Assembly: GCF_002843305.1 (NCBI RefSeq)
Contig: NZ_PGSG01000119.1
Coordinates: forward strand, 204,508-268,507
Direction: 5' to 3'
DNA: 64,000 bases
Origin: Streptomyces barkulensis
GTDB taxonomy: Bacteria; Actinomycetota; Actinomycetes; Streptomycetales; Streptomycetaceae
Below, in pieces: positions 1 to 7,680 of the stretch. The stretch's first letter is position 1. Each line of letters starts with the position of its first letter. Under the pieces are notes generated by a model. The model saw only the letters and a list, made by a program, of their open reading frames with translations. It did not search any database and was not told the origin of the DNA. Made by a program: the position numbers and the translations under genes.

Positions 1-1006
1 CGGTGGTCGTGTACTCGCCGGAGACGACCCAGGAGTTGGAGCCGATGCCGTCGCCGTTGGGGCCCAGGAGGGCGGGGACGGCGTCGAGGGAGGCGGCCAG
101 CGCGGCGAGCTGGGTCCGCACGCCCTGACCGGCCTGGCCCGTCTGGCCCGCCGGGGTGCCCTGGCCGGTCCCGGTGCCCTGGCCGGCGCCGCCGGGGGCG
201 GTGGTGCCGGGGGCCGTGGTGCCGTTCTGCGCGGCGTTCCCGCCCTCCGCCGCGGTGCCCTTCGGGTCGTAGGCGCCGTCGAGGGCGCTGACGGCGCCGT
301 CCTGGACGATCGGCTTGTTCCGGTCGAAGGGGTAGTCCGGGTAGAGCGCCTCGATCTGCTTGTTCGTCAGGCGGCTGGAGAGCAGGGCCCGGTCTATCTC
401 GTCCTGCATGTTGCCGCGCAGGTCCCAGGCCATGGCCTTGAGCCAGGCCACGGAGTCCACCGGCGACCACTTGTGCGGCCTGTAGTCGCTGACCAGGCCG
501 AGGGCCGCGTACTCCAGGGAGAGTTCCGCGCCGCTGCGGCCGCCCAGATAGGAGTTGACACCCTCGGCGTAGGCCAGCAGGTACTTCTTGGTGGTCTCCG
601 ACAGCTTGGTGTCGTACTCCTCCTGCGCCACCTTCCGCCAGCCCAGGGTCCGCAGGAAGGCGTCGGTCTCGACCTGGCTCTCGCCGAACATCTCCGACAG
701 CCGGCCGGCCGTCATGTGCCGCCTCACGTCCATCTCCCAGAAGCGGTCCTGGGCGTGGACGTAGCCCTGGGCGCGGAAGAGGTCCTCGGCGCTGTCGGCG
801 TAGAGCTGGGGTATGCCGTGCTCGTCGCGTTTGACGGTGACCGGGGCGGAGAGACCGTCGAGTTCTATCGAGCCGGTGGTCTGCGGGAAGGACGCGCGGA
901 CGGTGCCGACGCTCCAGTAGGCGCCGTAGCCGACGCCCGCCACGAGCAGCAGCACGACTGCGATCACGAGAAGGCGGGCGCGTCGCGGGGTCTTCTTGGC
1001 GGGCAT
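1..1006 (-). CDS. Penicillin acylase family protein, N-terminal part (runs off the window)
   Basis: About 335 N-terminal residues of an Ntn-hydrolase acylase that cleaves amide bonds of acylated substrates outside the membrane. A basic start is followed by one hydrophobic segment at about residues 9-28, a signal or membrane anchor. The A-chain then follows with the family motifs DEHGIPQLYA and AQGYVHAQDRFWEMD. A G/T/P/Q-rich linker at roughly residues 260-300 leads to GSNSW near residue 324, where family members cut themselves to expose Ser as the N-terminal nucleophile of the B-chain. The gene leaves the window just after this point. The ATG at 1006 has AAGGA about 6 nt upstream. It is transcribed away from the antiporter gene. 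Substrate (penicillin, cephalosporin, homoserine lactone or lipopeptide) cannot be told from this part. Confidence 0.9.
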   Translation of the reverse strand, partial: MPAKKTPRRARLLVIAVVLLLVAGVGYGAYWSVGTVRASFPQTTGSIELDGLSAPVTVKRDEHGIPQLYADSAEDLFRAQGYVHAQDRFWEMDVRRHMTAGRLSEMFGESQVETDAFLRTLGWRKVAQEEYDTKLSETTKKYLLAYAEGVNSYLGGRSGAELSLEYAALGLVSDYRPHKWSPVDSVAWLKAMAWDLRGNMQDEIDRALLSSRLTNKQIEALYPDYPFDRNKPIVQDGAVSALDGAYDPKGTAAEGGNAAQNGTTAPGTTAPGGAGQGTGTGQGTPAGQTGQAGQGVRTQLAALAASLDAVPALLGPNGDGIGSNSWVVSGEYTTT

Positions 1007-1199
1007 CGCTGTCCTTCGAGGGCAGGGTGGGACCAGAGGTGCTGGAGCAACCATAGGACGAGCCGGGTCGCCGGTCGGCAGGGAGTCCGCGCATCAGGAG
1101 CCGGAGATCCAAGCAATGGTAAATTGTTAGGCAAAGAAATGACTTCCCGGCGGTCGGGTCCCGGCCGTTGCCTGCGCACGCCCACGGAAGGATCCGCTT

Positions 1200-2708
1200 C
1201 TGACTGTCGACCGCCTCAACGAACTCATGCTGGTCTCCGCGCTCGTCCTGCTCGTCGCCGTCGCGGCCGTCCGGCTCTCCTCCCGCACGGGGCTCCCCAG
1301 CCTCCTGATCTACCTCGGCATCGGGCTCGTCATCGGACAGGACGGCCTCGGGGTCGAGTTCGACAACGCCGAACTGACACAGGTGCTGGGCTACGCGGCG
1401 CTCGTGGTGATCCTCGCCGAGGGCGGTCTGGGCACCAAGTGGCGCCAGATCCGCCCGGCGGTACCCGCAGCGGCCGTGCTGGCGACGGCGGGCGTCGCGA
1501 TCAGCGTGGGCGTCACCGCCGCGGGGGCCCACTATCTGGTGGGACTGGACTGGCGTCCGGCGCTGATCATGGGGGCGGTCGTCTCCTCGACGGACGCCGC
1601 GGCCGTCTTCTCCGTACTGCGCAAGGTGCCGCTGCCGCCCCGCCTGACGGGGATGCTGGAGGCGGAGTCCGGGTTCAACGACGCCCCGGTGGTGATCCTG
1701 GTCGTCGCCTTCGCCTCGGCCGGCCCGATGGAGTCGTGGTACGTCCTGCTCGGGCAGATCGCGCTGCAGCTGGCCATCGGGCTCGCGGTGGGACTGGCCG
1801 TCGGCAAGCTGGGCGAGTACGCGCTGCGGCAGGTCGCGCTGCCCGCCTCCGGCCTGTATCCGATCGCGGTGATGGCGCTGTGCGTCCTGGCGTACGCCGG
1901 GGGCGCGCTGGCGCAGGGCAGCGGATTCCTGGCGGTCTACGTCAGCGCGGTCGTCCTGGGCAACTCCAGGCTGCCGCACCGCCCGGCCACCCGGGGGTTC
2001 GCCGACGGCATGGCGTGGATCGCGCAGATCGGCCTGTTCGTGCTGCTCGGCCTGCTGGCGGCCCCCTCGGAGCTGCTGCGCGACTTCTGGGCGGCACTGG
2101 CGGTCGGGCTGGTGCTGACGCTGGTGGCACGGCCGGTGTCCGTGGTGCTGTGCTCCCTGCCCTTCCGGCTCCCCTGGCGGGAGCAGACGCTGATGTCGTG
2201 GGCGGGGCTGCGCGGCGCGGTGCCGATCATCCTGGCGACCATCCCCATGGTCGACCAGGTGCCGGGCAGCCGGCGGATCTTCAACATCGTCTTCGTGCTG
2301 GTCGCGGTCTTCACCCTGCTCCAGGGGCCGACCCTGCCGTGGGTCGCCCGCAGGCTCGGGCTGGACAAGGCCGGCGACACACAGGATCTGGAGATCGAGT
2401 CGGCTCCGCTGGAACGGCTGCGCGGGCATCTGATCGCGGTCTCCATCCCCGACGGCTCACGCATGCAGGGCGTGGAGGTGGCCGAGCTGCGGCTGCCGAA
2501 AGGCGCGGCGGTCACCCTGGTGGTGCGGGAGGGCAGCAGTTTCGTGCCCTCGCCCTCGACCGTCCTGCGGCACGGCGACGAGCTGCTGGTGATCGCCACC
2601 GACGCGGTGCGCGACGCCACCGAGCGGCGGCTGATGGCCGTGGGCCGGGGCGGCAAACTGGCGGGCTGGCTGGGGACGGCGGGCAGCTCGGCGCTGCGGA
2701 GGGGCTGA
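1200..2708 (+). CDS. Potassium (or sodium)/proton antiporter, CPA family with C-terminal TrkA-C domain
   Basis: Cation/proton exchanger of about 500 residues. The first 390 residues form 12-13 hydrophobic helices, including the Asp-bearing stretch SSTDAAAVFSVLRK and ESGFNDAP typical of NhaP/CvrA exchangers. The last 80 residues (IAVSIPDGSRMQGVEVAELRL onwards is hydrophilic) look like a TrkA-C regulatory domain. The first ATG, at 1227, has no ribosome-binding site. An in-frame CTG at 1200 sits 7 nt after GGAAGGA (1186-1192) and adds the residues (L/M)TVDRLNEL that I recall from homologues, so CTG is the preferred start. It is the only gene in its transcription unit visible here. The family is clear, but the ion specificity is inferred. 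Confidence 0.9.
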   Translation: MTVDRLNELMLVSALVLLVAVAAVRLSSRTGLPSLLIYLGIGLVIGQDGLGVEFDNAELTQVLGYAALVVILAEGGLGTKWRQIRPAVPAAAVLATAGVAISVGVTAAGAHYLVGLDWRPALIMGAVVSSTDAAAVFSVLRKVPLPPRLTGMLEAESGFNDAPVVILVVAFASAGPMESWYVLLGQIALQLAIGLAVGLAVGKLGEYALRQVALPASGLYPIAVMALCVLAYAGGALAQGSGFLAVYVSAVVLGNSRLPHRPATRGFADGMAWIAQIGLFVLLGLLAAPSELLRDFWAALAVGLVLTLVARPVSVVLCSLPFRLPWREQTLMSWAGLRGAVPIILATIPMVDQVPGSRRIFNIVFVLVAVFTLLQGPTLPWVARRLGLDKAGDTQDLEIESAPLERLRGHLIAVSIPDGSRMQGVEVAELRLPKGAAVTLVVREGSSFVPSPSTVLRHGDELLVIATDAVRDATERRLMAVGRGGKLAGWLGTAGSSALRRG

Positions 2709-2984
2709 GGGAGGCAGGACGGGGGCGGGTGCGGGACGGGACGGGGCAGATGCGGGACGGGGGCGGATCCGCGGGGTGATCGGCTACCCTGAGGCCGTAC
2801 GTTTGTCCGACTTTCGGAGCTACCGGAGTTTCGACCCCGCCTGATGCAGGGCCGGCACGGCCGCCCGGCCGACCACACGCCGCGGTCCGTGCGAGAGGAC
2901 GGCCTTCGGCGTGCCCCCGCCGTACCGCGCCGCCGTGCGCCGTACGGTCCGCGGCGCGCTACCAGGCGGCAGAAAGGTACGGCC

Positions 2985-4322
2985 GTGGCCACCACGGTCA
3001 CTCCCGTCACGAACCGGAAGCCCGGCTACCGGGACCTGCTGCGCACGCCCGGTGCGTGGACGTTCCTGCTGCCCGGCTTCCTGGCCCGCCAGCCCTTCGC
3101 GATGCTGACGCTCGGCATCGTGCTGCTGGTCGAGGACACCACCGGATCGTTCGGCACGGCGGGCACCGTCTCGGCCGTGACCGGCGTGTCGATGGCCCTG
3201 TTCGCACCCCGCAGCGGCCGGCTCGCCGACCGCTTCGGCCAGCGCGCGGTCCTGGTGCCCGGGGTGCTGCTGCACGCCGCCGCCGTGGGCGTGCTGGCGG
3301 CCCTGGCGCTGTCCCGGGCGCCGCTGTGGGCGCTGCTGCTGGCGGCCGTACCGGCCGGCGCCTCGGTGCCGCAGGTCGGCCCGATGGTGCGGGCCCGCTG
3401 GGCGCACCTGCTCAGAGGCGGGCCCGGCTCGCCGGACGGGCGGGGCGGTTCGGGCCCGCCGGGCGGTCCGGGCGGCTCGGGCAGGCCGGACGGCGCCCGG
3501 CTGCTGTCGACGGCGGCGGCGTTCGAGTCGGTCACCGACGAGCTCACCTTCGTCATCGGCCCGGTCCTGGCCACCGCCCTGTGCACCGGGGTGCACCCGG
3601 CCGCCGGGCTGGCCGCCGAGGCGGCCCTGACCGTCGTCGGCGGGCTGCTCTTCGCGGCCCAGCGCCGTACCGCGCCCCCCGCCCACCGCCGCGCCCGGGG
3701 AGCGGACGGCGCACCGCACGCCTCGGCCCTGTCCGTGCCGGGCGTGCGGGTGCTGATCGTCGCCTTCCTCGGCATCGGCTCGGTCTTCGGCGGGATGCAG
3801 GTGTCGCTGGCCGCCTTCACCGACTCCATCGGGCAGCCGGGCCTCAACGGCGTGCTGTACGGGACCTTCGCCGCGGGCAACATGCTCGCCGGTCTCGTCT
3901 TCGGCGCCCTGACCTGGCGCTCGGCCCCGCAGCGGCGGCTGCTGGCGGCATACGCGCTGCTGACGCTGACCACCGCGCCGCTGTGGGCGGTGGACGCGGT
4001 CCCGCTGCTGGCCGTCCTCGGACTGCTGGCGGGCATGGGCATCGCGCCGAGCCTGATCACCGGCTTCACCCTGGTGGAGCGGCTGGCTCCGGCGGGCGTG
4101 CGCACCGAGGCGTTCACCTGGATGGCCGGCGCCGTGGCGCTGGGCCAGGCCGGCGCCGCGTCGGCCGCCGGGCAGTTGACGGACGGCTTCGGGGCGAGCG
4201 CCGGGTTCACGGTGCCGCTGGCCGCCACGGCTCTGGCGCTGGTCACGGTGGCGGCGCTGCGCGGACGGCTGAGGCCGGACGACGGGCGGACGGGCGACGG
4301 GGAGGAACCGCGAACCGGGTGA
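2985..4322 (+). CDS. MFS transporter
   Basis: Major facilitator protein of about 445 residues with roughly 12 transmembrane helices. The loop between helices 2 and 3 reads SGRLADRFGQRAVL, a good match to the MFS signature G-x-L-x-D-R-x-G-R-R. A Gly/Pro-rich cytoplasmic loop (about residues 143-165) separates the two six-helix halves. The GTG at 2985 is chosen because the frame further upstream is non-hydrophobic, Arg-rich and untypical, and because AGAAAGG precedes the GTG. Family members export drugs or small metabolites; the substrate here is unknown. It lies 145 bp upstream of the FmdB-type gene on the same strand, but the CIRCE-like element between them suggests separate transcription. 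Confidence 0.88.
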   Translation: MATTVTPVTNRKPGYRDLLRTPGAWTFLLPGFLARQPFAMLTLGIVLLVEDTTGSFGTAGTVSAVTGVSMALFAPRSGRLADRFGQRAVLVPGVLLHAAAVGVLAALALSRAPLWALLLAAVPAGASVPQVGPMVRARWAHLLRGGPGSPDGRGGSGPPGGPGGSGRPDGARLLSTAAAFESVTDELTFVIGPVLATALCTGVHPAAGLAAEAALTVVGGLLFAAQRRTAPPAHRRARGADGAPHASALSVPGVRVLIVAFLGIGSVFGGMQVSLAAFTDSIGQPGLNGVLYGTFAAGNMLAGLVFGALTWRSAPQRRLLAAYALLTLTTAPLWAVDAVPLLAVLGLLAGMGIAPSLITGFTLVERLAPAGVRTEAFTWMAGAVALGQAGAASAAGQLTDGFGASAGFTVPLAATALALVTVAALRGRLRPDDGRTGDGEEPRTG

Positions 4323-4431
4323 CGGAGGGCTCCGGACGGAGGACGGGAGGGGCACACCGGGGCGTGGCGAGAGTCACCGTCCGCCGCTCCCGGTGGACTA
4401 AGCCGCCGGAATACTGCACCATGGTGCGTCG

Positions 4432-4458
4432 TTAGCACTCCACAAGGAAGAGTGCCAG
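4432..4458 (+). promoter_or_regulatory. CIRCE-like inverted repeat (putative HrcA operator)
   Basis: TTAGCACTC (4432-4440), a 9-nt spacer, then GAGTGCCAG (4450-4458). The consensus CIRCE element is TTAGCACTC-N9-GAGTGCTAA. The left arm is perfect and the right arm keeps GAGTGC, so 16 of 18 arm bases match. Its 3' arm touches the ribosome-binding site of the FmdB-type gene starting at 4468. A 12-bp perfect palindrome, GCACCATGGTGC (4416-4427), lies just upstream. Confidence 0.72.
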
Positions 4459-4467
4459 GAGGAGCAA

Positions 4468-4803
4468 GTGCCGACCTATCAGTACCAGTGCACCGAGTGC
4501 GGCGAGGGCCTGGAAGCGGTTCAGAAGTTCACCGACGACGCACTCACCGAGTGCCCGAGCTGCAAGGGCCGCCTGAAGAAGGTGTTCTCCGCGGTCGGCA
4601 TCGTCTTCAAGGGCTCCGGCTTCTACCGGAACGACAGCCGCGGCTCCTCGTCCGGCAGCACGTCGTCGTCCTCTTCGACGTCGTCGTCCTCGTCATCGTC
4701 TTCTTCGTCGTCTTCTTCGTCGTCGTCCTCGTCCTCTTCCTCCGAGAAGAGCTCGGGCTCGTCCGGCGACTCGTCGTCCAAGGCCGGCTCCTCGGCGGCC
4801 TGA
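4468..4803 (+). CDS. FmdB family zinc-ribbon protein with poly-serine tail
   Basis: Small protein of 111 residues. Residues 1-60 form the FmdB zinc ribbon: MPTYQYQCTECG, then ECPSCKG, giving two CxxC metal knuckles about 24 residues apart. The C-terminal half is almost pure serine (about residues 63-94 contain very little else), followed by a mixed Ser/Lys/Gly end. FmdB proteins are small predicted regulators whose role is poorly defined. The start is GTG at 4468 with AGGAGGAGCA in front. The CIRCE-like operator directly upstream suggests HrcA-controlled heat-shock expression. The serine run is encoded mostly by TCG/TCC/TCT codons and looks like replication-slippage expansion, so its length may vary between strains. 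Confidence 0.9.
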   Translation: MPTYQYQCTECGEGLEAVQKFTDDALTECPSCKGRLKKVFSAVGIVFKGSGFYRNDSRGSSSGSTSSSSSTSSSSSSSSSSSSSSSSSSSSSEKSSGSSGDSSSKAGSSAA

Positions 4804-4911
4804 CCCCGCCGCCTGCCGCCCTCCGGTCCGGAGCCGGAACCGGCCTGTCCCGACCCCGCAGCGGTGCGCACCGAGGCGGGGTCGCCGCATGGGGGGCTAG
4901 TGTGTTCGACC

Positions 4912-5742
4912 ATGAGCGCACAGGCGGAGACAGGCGTCATCGGCGGGTCCGGTTTCTACTCGTTCCTGGACGACGTGATAGAGGTCGCGGTGGACACGCC
5001 GTACGGCGAGCCCAGCGACTCCCTCTTCATCGGCGAGATCGCCGGGCGCCGGGTGGCCTTCCTGCCCCGGCACGGCCGCAAACACCATCTGCCCCCGCAC
5101 CGGATCAACTACCGGGCCAACCTGTGGGCCCTGCGCTCGGTCGGTGTGCGGCGGGTGCTGGGGCCTTGCGCGGTGGGCGGTCTGCGGCCCGAGTACGGCC
5201 CCGGCACGCTGGTGGTGCCCGACCAGCTCGTGGACCGCACCAAGTCGCGCGCCCAGACCTTCTACGACGGTGAGGCGCTGCCCGACGGCTCGGTGCCGAA
5301 CGTGCTGCACCTGTCCTTCGCCGACCCCTACTGCGAGACGGGCCGGGCGGCGGCCGTCGCGGCGGCGCGCGGGCGCGGCTGGGAGCCGGTGGACGGCGGC
5401 ACCATGGTCGTGATCGAGGGACCACGCTTCTCCACCCGCGCGGAATCGCGCTGGCACGCGGCGCAGGGCTGGTCGGTGGTCGGGATGACCGGCCACCCGG
5501 AGGCGATCCTCGCTCGCGAACTGGGCCTGTGCTACTCCTCGATGGCGCTGGTCACCGACCTGGACGCCGGTGCGGAGACGGGCGAGGGCGTCTCGCACGA
5601 GGAGGTGCTCCAGGTCTTCGCGCAGAACGTCGGACGGCTGCGCGAGGTGCTCTTCGACACGGTGGCCGGGCTGCCTGCGGAGCGGGACTGCGCCTGCGCG
5701 ACGGCGCTGGACGGGATGGACCCGGGCATCGAGCTTCCCTGA
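4912..5742 (+). CDS. mtnP: S-methyl-5'-thioadenosine phosphorylase
   Basis: Cytosolic enzyme of 276 residues that phosphorolyses methylthioadenosine to adenine and methylthioribose-1-phosphate in methionine salvage. It begins with the phosphate-binding GVIGGSGFYSF and has LPRHGR and HRINYRANLWAL (purine-phosphorylase signature region), GPCAVGGL, and the methionine-site segment GMTGHPEAILARELGLCYSSMALVTD. Length is normal for the family. ATG 4912 is chosen because it places GVIGGSG close to the N-terminus as in homologues. An in-frame GTG at 4900 is possible but has its G-run only 3 nt away. Monocistronic as far as seen. Confidence 0.93.
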   Translation: MSAQAETGVIGGSGFYSFLDDVIEVAVDTPYGEPSDSLFIGEIAGRRVAFLPRHGRKHHLPPHRINYRANLWALRSVGVRRVLGPCAVGGLRPEYGPGTLVVPDQLVDRTKSRAQTFYDGEALPDGSVPNVLHLSFADPYCETGRAAAVAAARGRGWEPVDGGTMVVIEGPRFSTRAESRWHAAQGWSVVGMTGHPEAILARELGLCYSSMALVTDLDAGAETGEGVSHEEVLQVFAQNVGRLREVLFDTVAGLPAERDCACATALDGMDPGIELP

Positions 5743-5949
5743 GGGCCGCCGGCCTCCCGACCTACCGATCTACCGGCCTACCGACATCCCGGCCCCCGGC
5801 CGGGGGTGCGGCGGGGGCGGCTCGTGCGGCTCACGTCCCTCGTGCGGGTGAGCGAGTTGTCCACAACCTGTGAGTAGCCCACAGGGCCCGGCGGACTGCC
5901 GTGGAACCGGACATCGTTGGGGTGTTTCCACCACAAGGCGGTGACCGCG

Positions 5950-6636
5950 ATGTCCTCTTCCTTTTCCTTCCAGTCCGCTCCTCCCCCGTCCTCGTCCTCG
6001 TCCTCGCCCCCGTCCCCCTCCTGCTCCACACCCCACTCCCTGCCTCCTTCTTCAAGCCCTCCGGCCGCCGGCCCGGTGCCGGAGTTCGAACCGGTGCGCG
6101 CGGGGCGTGGCCCCCTCGGCCCTCTCCGGGCGGCGGGCCGGTGGTTCCGGGCGGTGGCTCTGCTGCTGGCCGTCGCCTCCGCGGGCGCCGTCCTCTGGGG
6201 GACTCCCGGGGGCGGGGACGGAGACAGGGACGGGGATCGTGCGCTCCCGGCGGCCCGGCCCGCGGCCGGAGAAGCTCCGGAAGCCCCGCCCCCGCCCGCT
6301 TCCCCCGACGAGGAGGGAGGCGGCGCGACGGTGGACGCCCCGGTGCGGATCCCGGACGCGGAGACGGTGCGGCTGCTGCGTCCCGGGGACAGGGTGGACG
6401 TGCTGGCCGCGCCCGCCGACCCCCCGGCAGGCGGTCCCGCCGACGGCCCGGCGGACAGCGCACGGACCATCGCCCGGAACGTGCGGGTGGCGGCCGTGCC
6501 CGAGGCGGCCTCCGGCCCGGAGGCCGGCCCCGGCGGCCGGGAGGGGGCGCTGGTGGTGCTCTCGGTGCCCCGGCCGACGGCCGCCCGGCTCGCCGGCGCG
6601 GCGGCGCACTCCGTTCTGGCGGTGACGCTGTGCTGA
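5950..6636 (+). CDS. SAF-domain (RcpC/CpaB-like) membrane-anchored protein
   Basis: About 228 residues. The N-terminal 60 are Ser/Pro-rich and disordered. One transmembrane helix follows (WFRAVALLLAVASAGAVLWG, about residues 63-82), then an acidic linker, then a C-terminal domain with PVRIPDAETVRLLRPGDRVDV, ARNVRVAAVP and LVVLSVPRPTAARLAGAAA. This arrangement matches the RcpC/CpaB pilus-assembly domain found in small Streptomyces proteins next to mscL. In pilus systems CpaB sits in the envelope as a channel-associated factor, but no pilus genes are nearby, so the role here is unknown. ATG 5950 has AAGGCGG 8 nt upstream; GTG 5941 is an alternative. Confidence 0.75.
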   Translation: MSSSFSFQSAPPPSSSSSSPPSPSCSTPHSLPPSSSPPAAGPVPEFEPVRAGRGPLGPLRAAGRWFRAVALLLAVASAGAVLWGTPGGGDGDRDGDRALPAARPAAGEAPEAPPPPASPDEEGGGATVDAPVRIPDAETVRLLRPGDRVDVLAAPADPPAGGPADGPADSARTIARNVRVAAVPEAASGPEAGPGGREGALVVLSVPRPTAARLAGAAAHSVLAVTLC

Positions 6637-6792
6637 CCGACGCCCGCCAGGGCCCTGACCGCGCCCCGGACCATGGCCCGGACCGTGGCCCTGACCGCGC
6701 CCCGGGCTGGACAGTGCGCGCGGTGTTCGTGCAGCGTGTGCTGCGTTCACCCGGCGGAGGCCGGAGCGCGTGTGCGGAGGAGAGGCAGTCTC

Positions 6793-7383
6793 TTGAGCGA
6801 GAAGCAGGGCGTCCTGGCCGGGTTCAGGGCATTCCTGATGCGGGGCAACGTGGTCGATCTGGCCGTTGCCGTCGTCATCGGAGCGGCCTTCACCAAGATC
6901 GTGAACTCGGTGGTGGAGGGCGTCATCAACCCGGTGGTGGGCTCCATCGGGCCCAAGGACCTCGACCGCTACCAGTCCTGTCTCCAGGGCCCGTGCGAGT
7001 TCGACGAGGCGACCGGCGCGGCCCTCAGCGGCATCGCCATCAAGTGGGGCTCGGTGCTGAGCGCCGCACTGACCTTCCTGATCACCGCCGCGGTCGTCTA
7101 CTTCCTGATGATCGTGCCGATGAACAGGTTCAAGAAGCGGCTGGACGCCCTGAGCGCCAAGGAGGCGGTCGAGGAGGCCGCGACTCCGGTCCAGAAGACC
7201 GAGGTGGAGCTGCTCACCGAGATCCGCGACGCGCTGCTGGCCCAGCGCGAGGGCAACGGCACCACGGACGCCGCCGCCCTGCTGGCGGCGCAGCGCAGCG
7301 CCTCCGAGGGCGGTTCCGGGCCGGGCTCCGAGGGGCCGTCCGGTGCGTCCGGCACATCCGGGGGTACCTCGAAGAAGTCCTGA
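6793..7383 (+). CDS. mscL: Large-conductance mechanosensitive channel MscL
   Basis: Homopentameric inner-membrane pore that opens under hypo-osmotic shock to release solutes. The protein (196 residues) starts LSEKQGVLAGFRAFLMRGNVVDLAVAVVIG, of which RGNVVDLAVAVVIGAAFTKI is the conserved TM1 pore helix. TM2 is about residues 88-110, followed by the amphipathic C-terminal helix MNRFKKRLDALSAKE. The C-terminal tail is extended by about 60 Ser/Gly/Glu-rich residues compared with the 136-residue E. coli protein, as is usual in Streptomyces. The start is TTG 6793, placed by the GGAGGAGAGG ribosome-binding site at about 6777. It lies 156 bp after the SAF-domain gene on the same strand. Confidence 0.95.
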   Translation: MSEKQGVLAGFRAFLMRGNVVDLAVAVVIGAAFTKIVNSVVEGVINPVVGSIGPKDLDRYQSCLQGPCEFDEATGAALSGIAIKWGSVLSAALTFLITAAVVYFLMIVPMNRFKKRLDALSAKEAVEEAATPVQKTEVELLTEIRDALLAQREGNGTTDAAALLAAQRSASEGGSGPGSEGPSGASGTSGGTSKKS

Positions 7384-7429
7384 CGCGGGCGTCCCCCGCA
7401 GTGCCCCGCGAACGGTCTCGCCGGTGGCC

Positions 7430-7627
7430 TCACAGGTGGTGCGGGGGCTTCTCGTCCAGGAAGCGGGCCAGATCGCCCGCACCGCCGTCGCCGCCCGTCT
7501 CCGGGCGCTCTCCCCAGCCGCGGTCGGTGTCGTCGGCCGAGGGCCGGCTCAGCGGATCGGAGAAGTCCAGCGCGGAGGCCGGGTCGCGGGGCGTCGCGCC
7601 GGGACCGGGTGTGGCGGGGGTGCTCAT
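7430..7627 (-). CDS. Conserved small hydrophilic protein of unknown function
   Basis: A 65-residue acidic protein with no membrane segment. It shows DSADDTDRGWGERP-like composition and ends in DLARFLDEKPPHHL. This DRGWGE...RFLxEKPPHH pattern recurs in small Streptomyces proteins at the same position next to mscL, which is why I accept it as a gene. It converges with mscL (47 bp apart) and diverges from the P1 peptidase gene, whose start is 54 bp away. No function can be assigned. The start may be GTG or ATG at 7627. Confidence 0.65.
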   Translation of the reverse strand: MSTPATPGPGATPRDPASALDFSDPLSRPSADDTDRGWGERPETGGDGGAGDLARFLDEKPPHHL

Positions 7628-7680
7628 CCCCCCAGAGTACGGCGGCCCCGATCCGCCGCGGGGAGGAGGATCATGGCCTT

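Noticed and set aside
1007..1199. Riboswitch in front of the antiporter
   Set aside because: I looked for conserved c-di-AMP or cobalamin-type cores and saw none; only an AT-richer patch near 1120-1140 stands out.
473..2779. Long plus-strand frame over the penicillin acylase and antiporter genes
   Set aside because: Composition is untypical and both underlying genes are recognisable in other frames.
4623..4940. Antisense frame coding a long Asp/Glu run
   Set aside because: It is the reverse complement of the serine codon tract of the FmdB-type gene and has no start signal.
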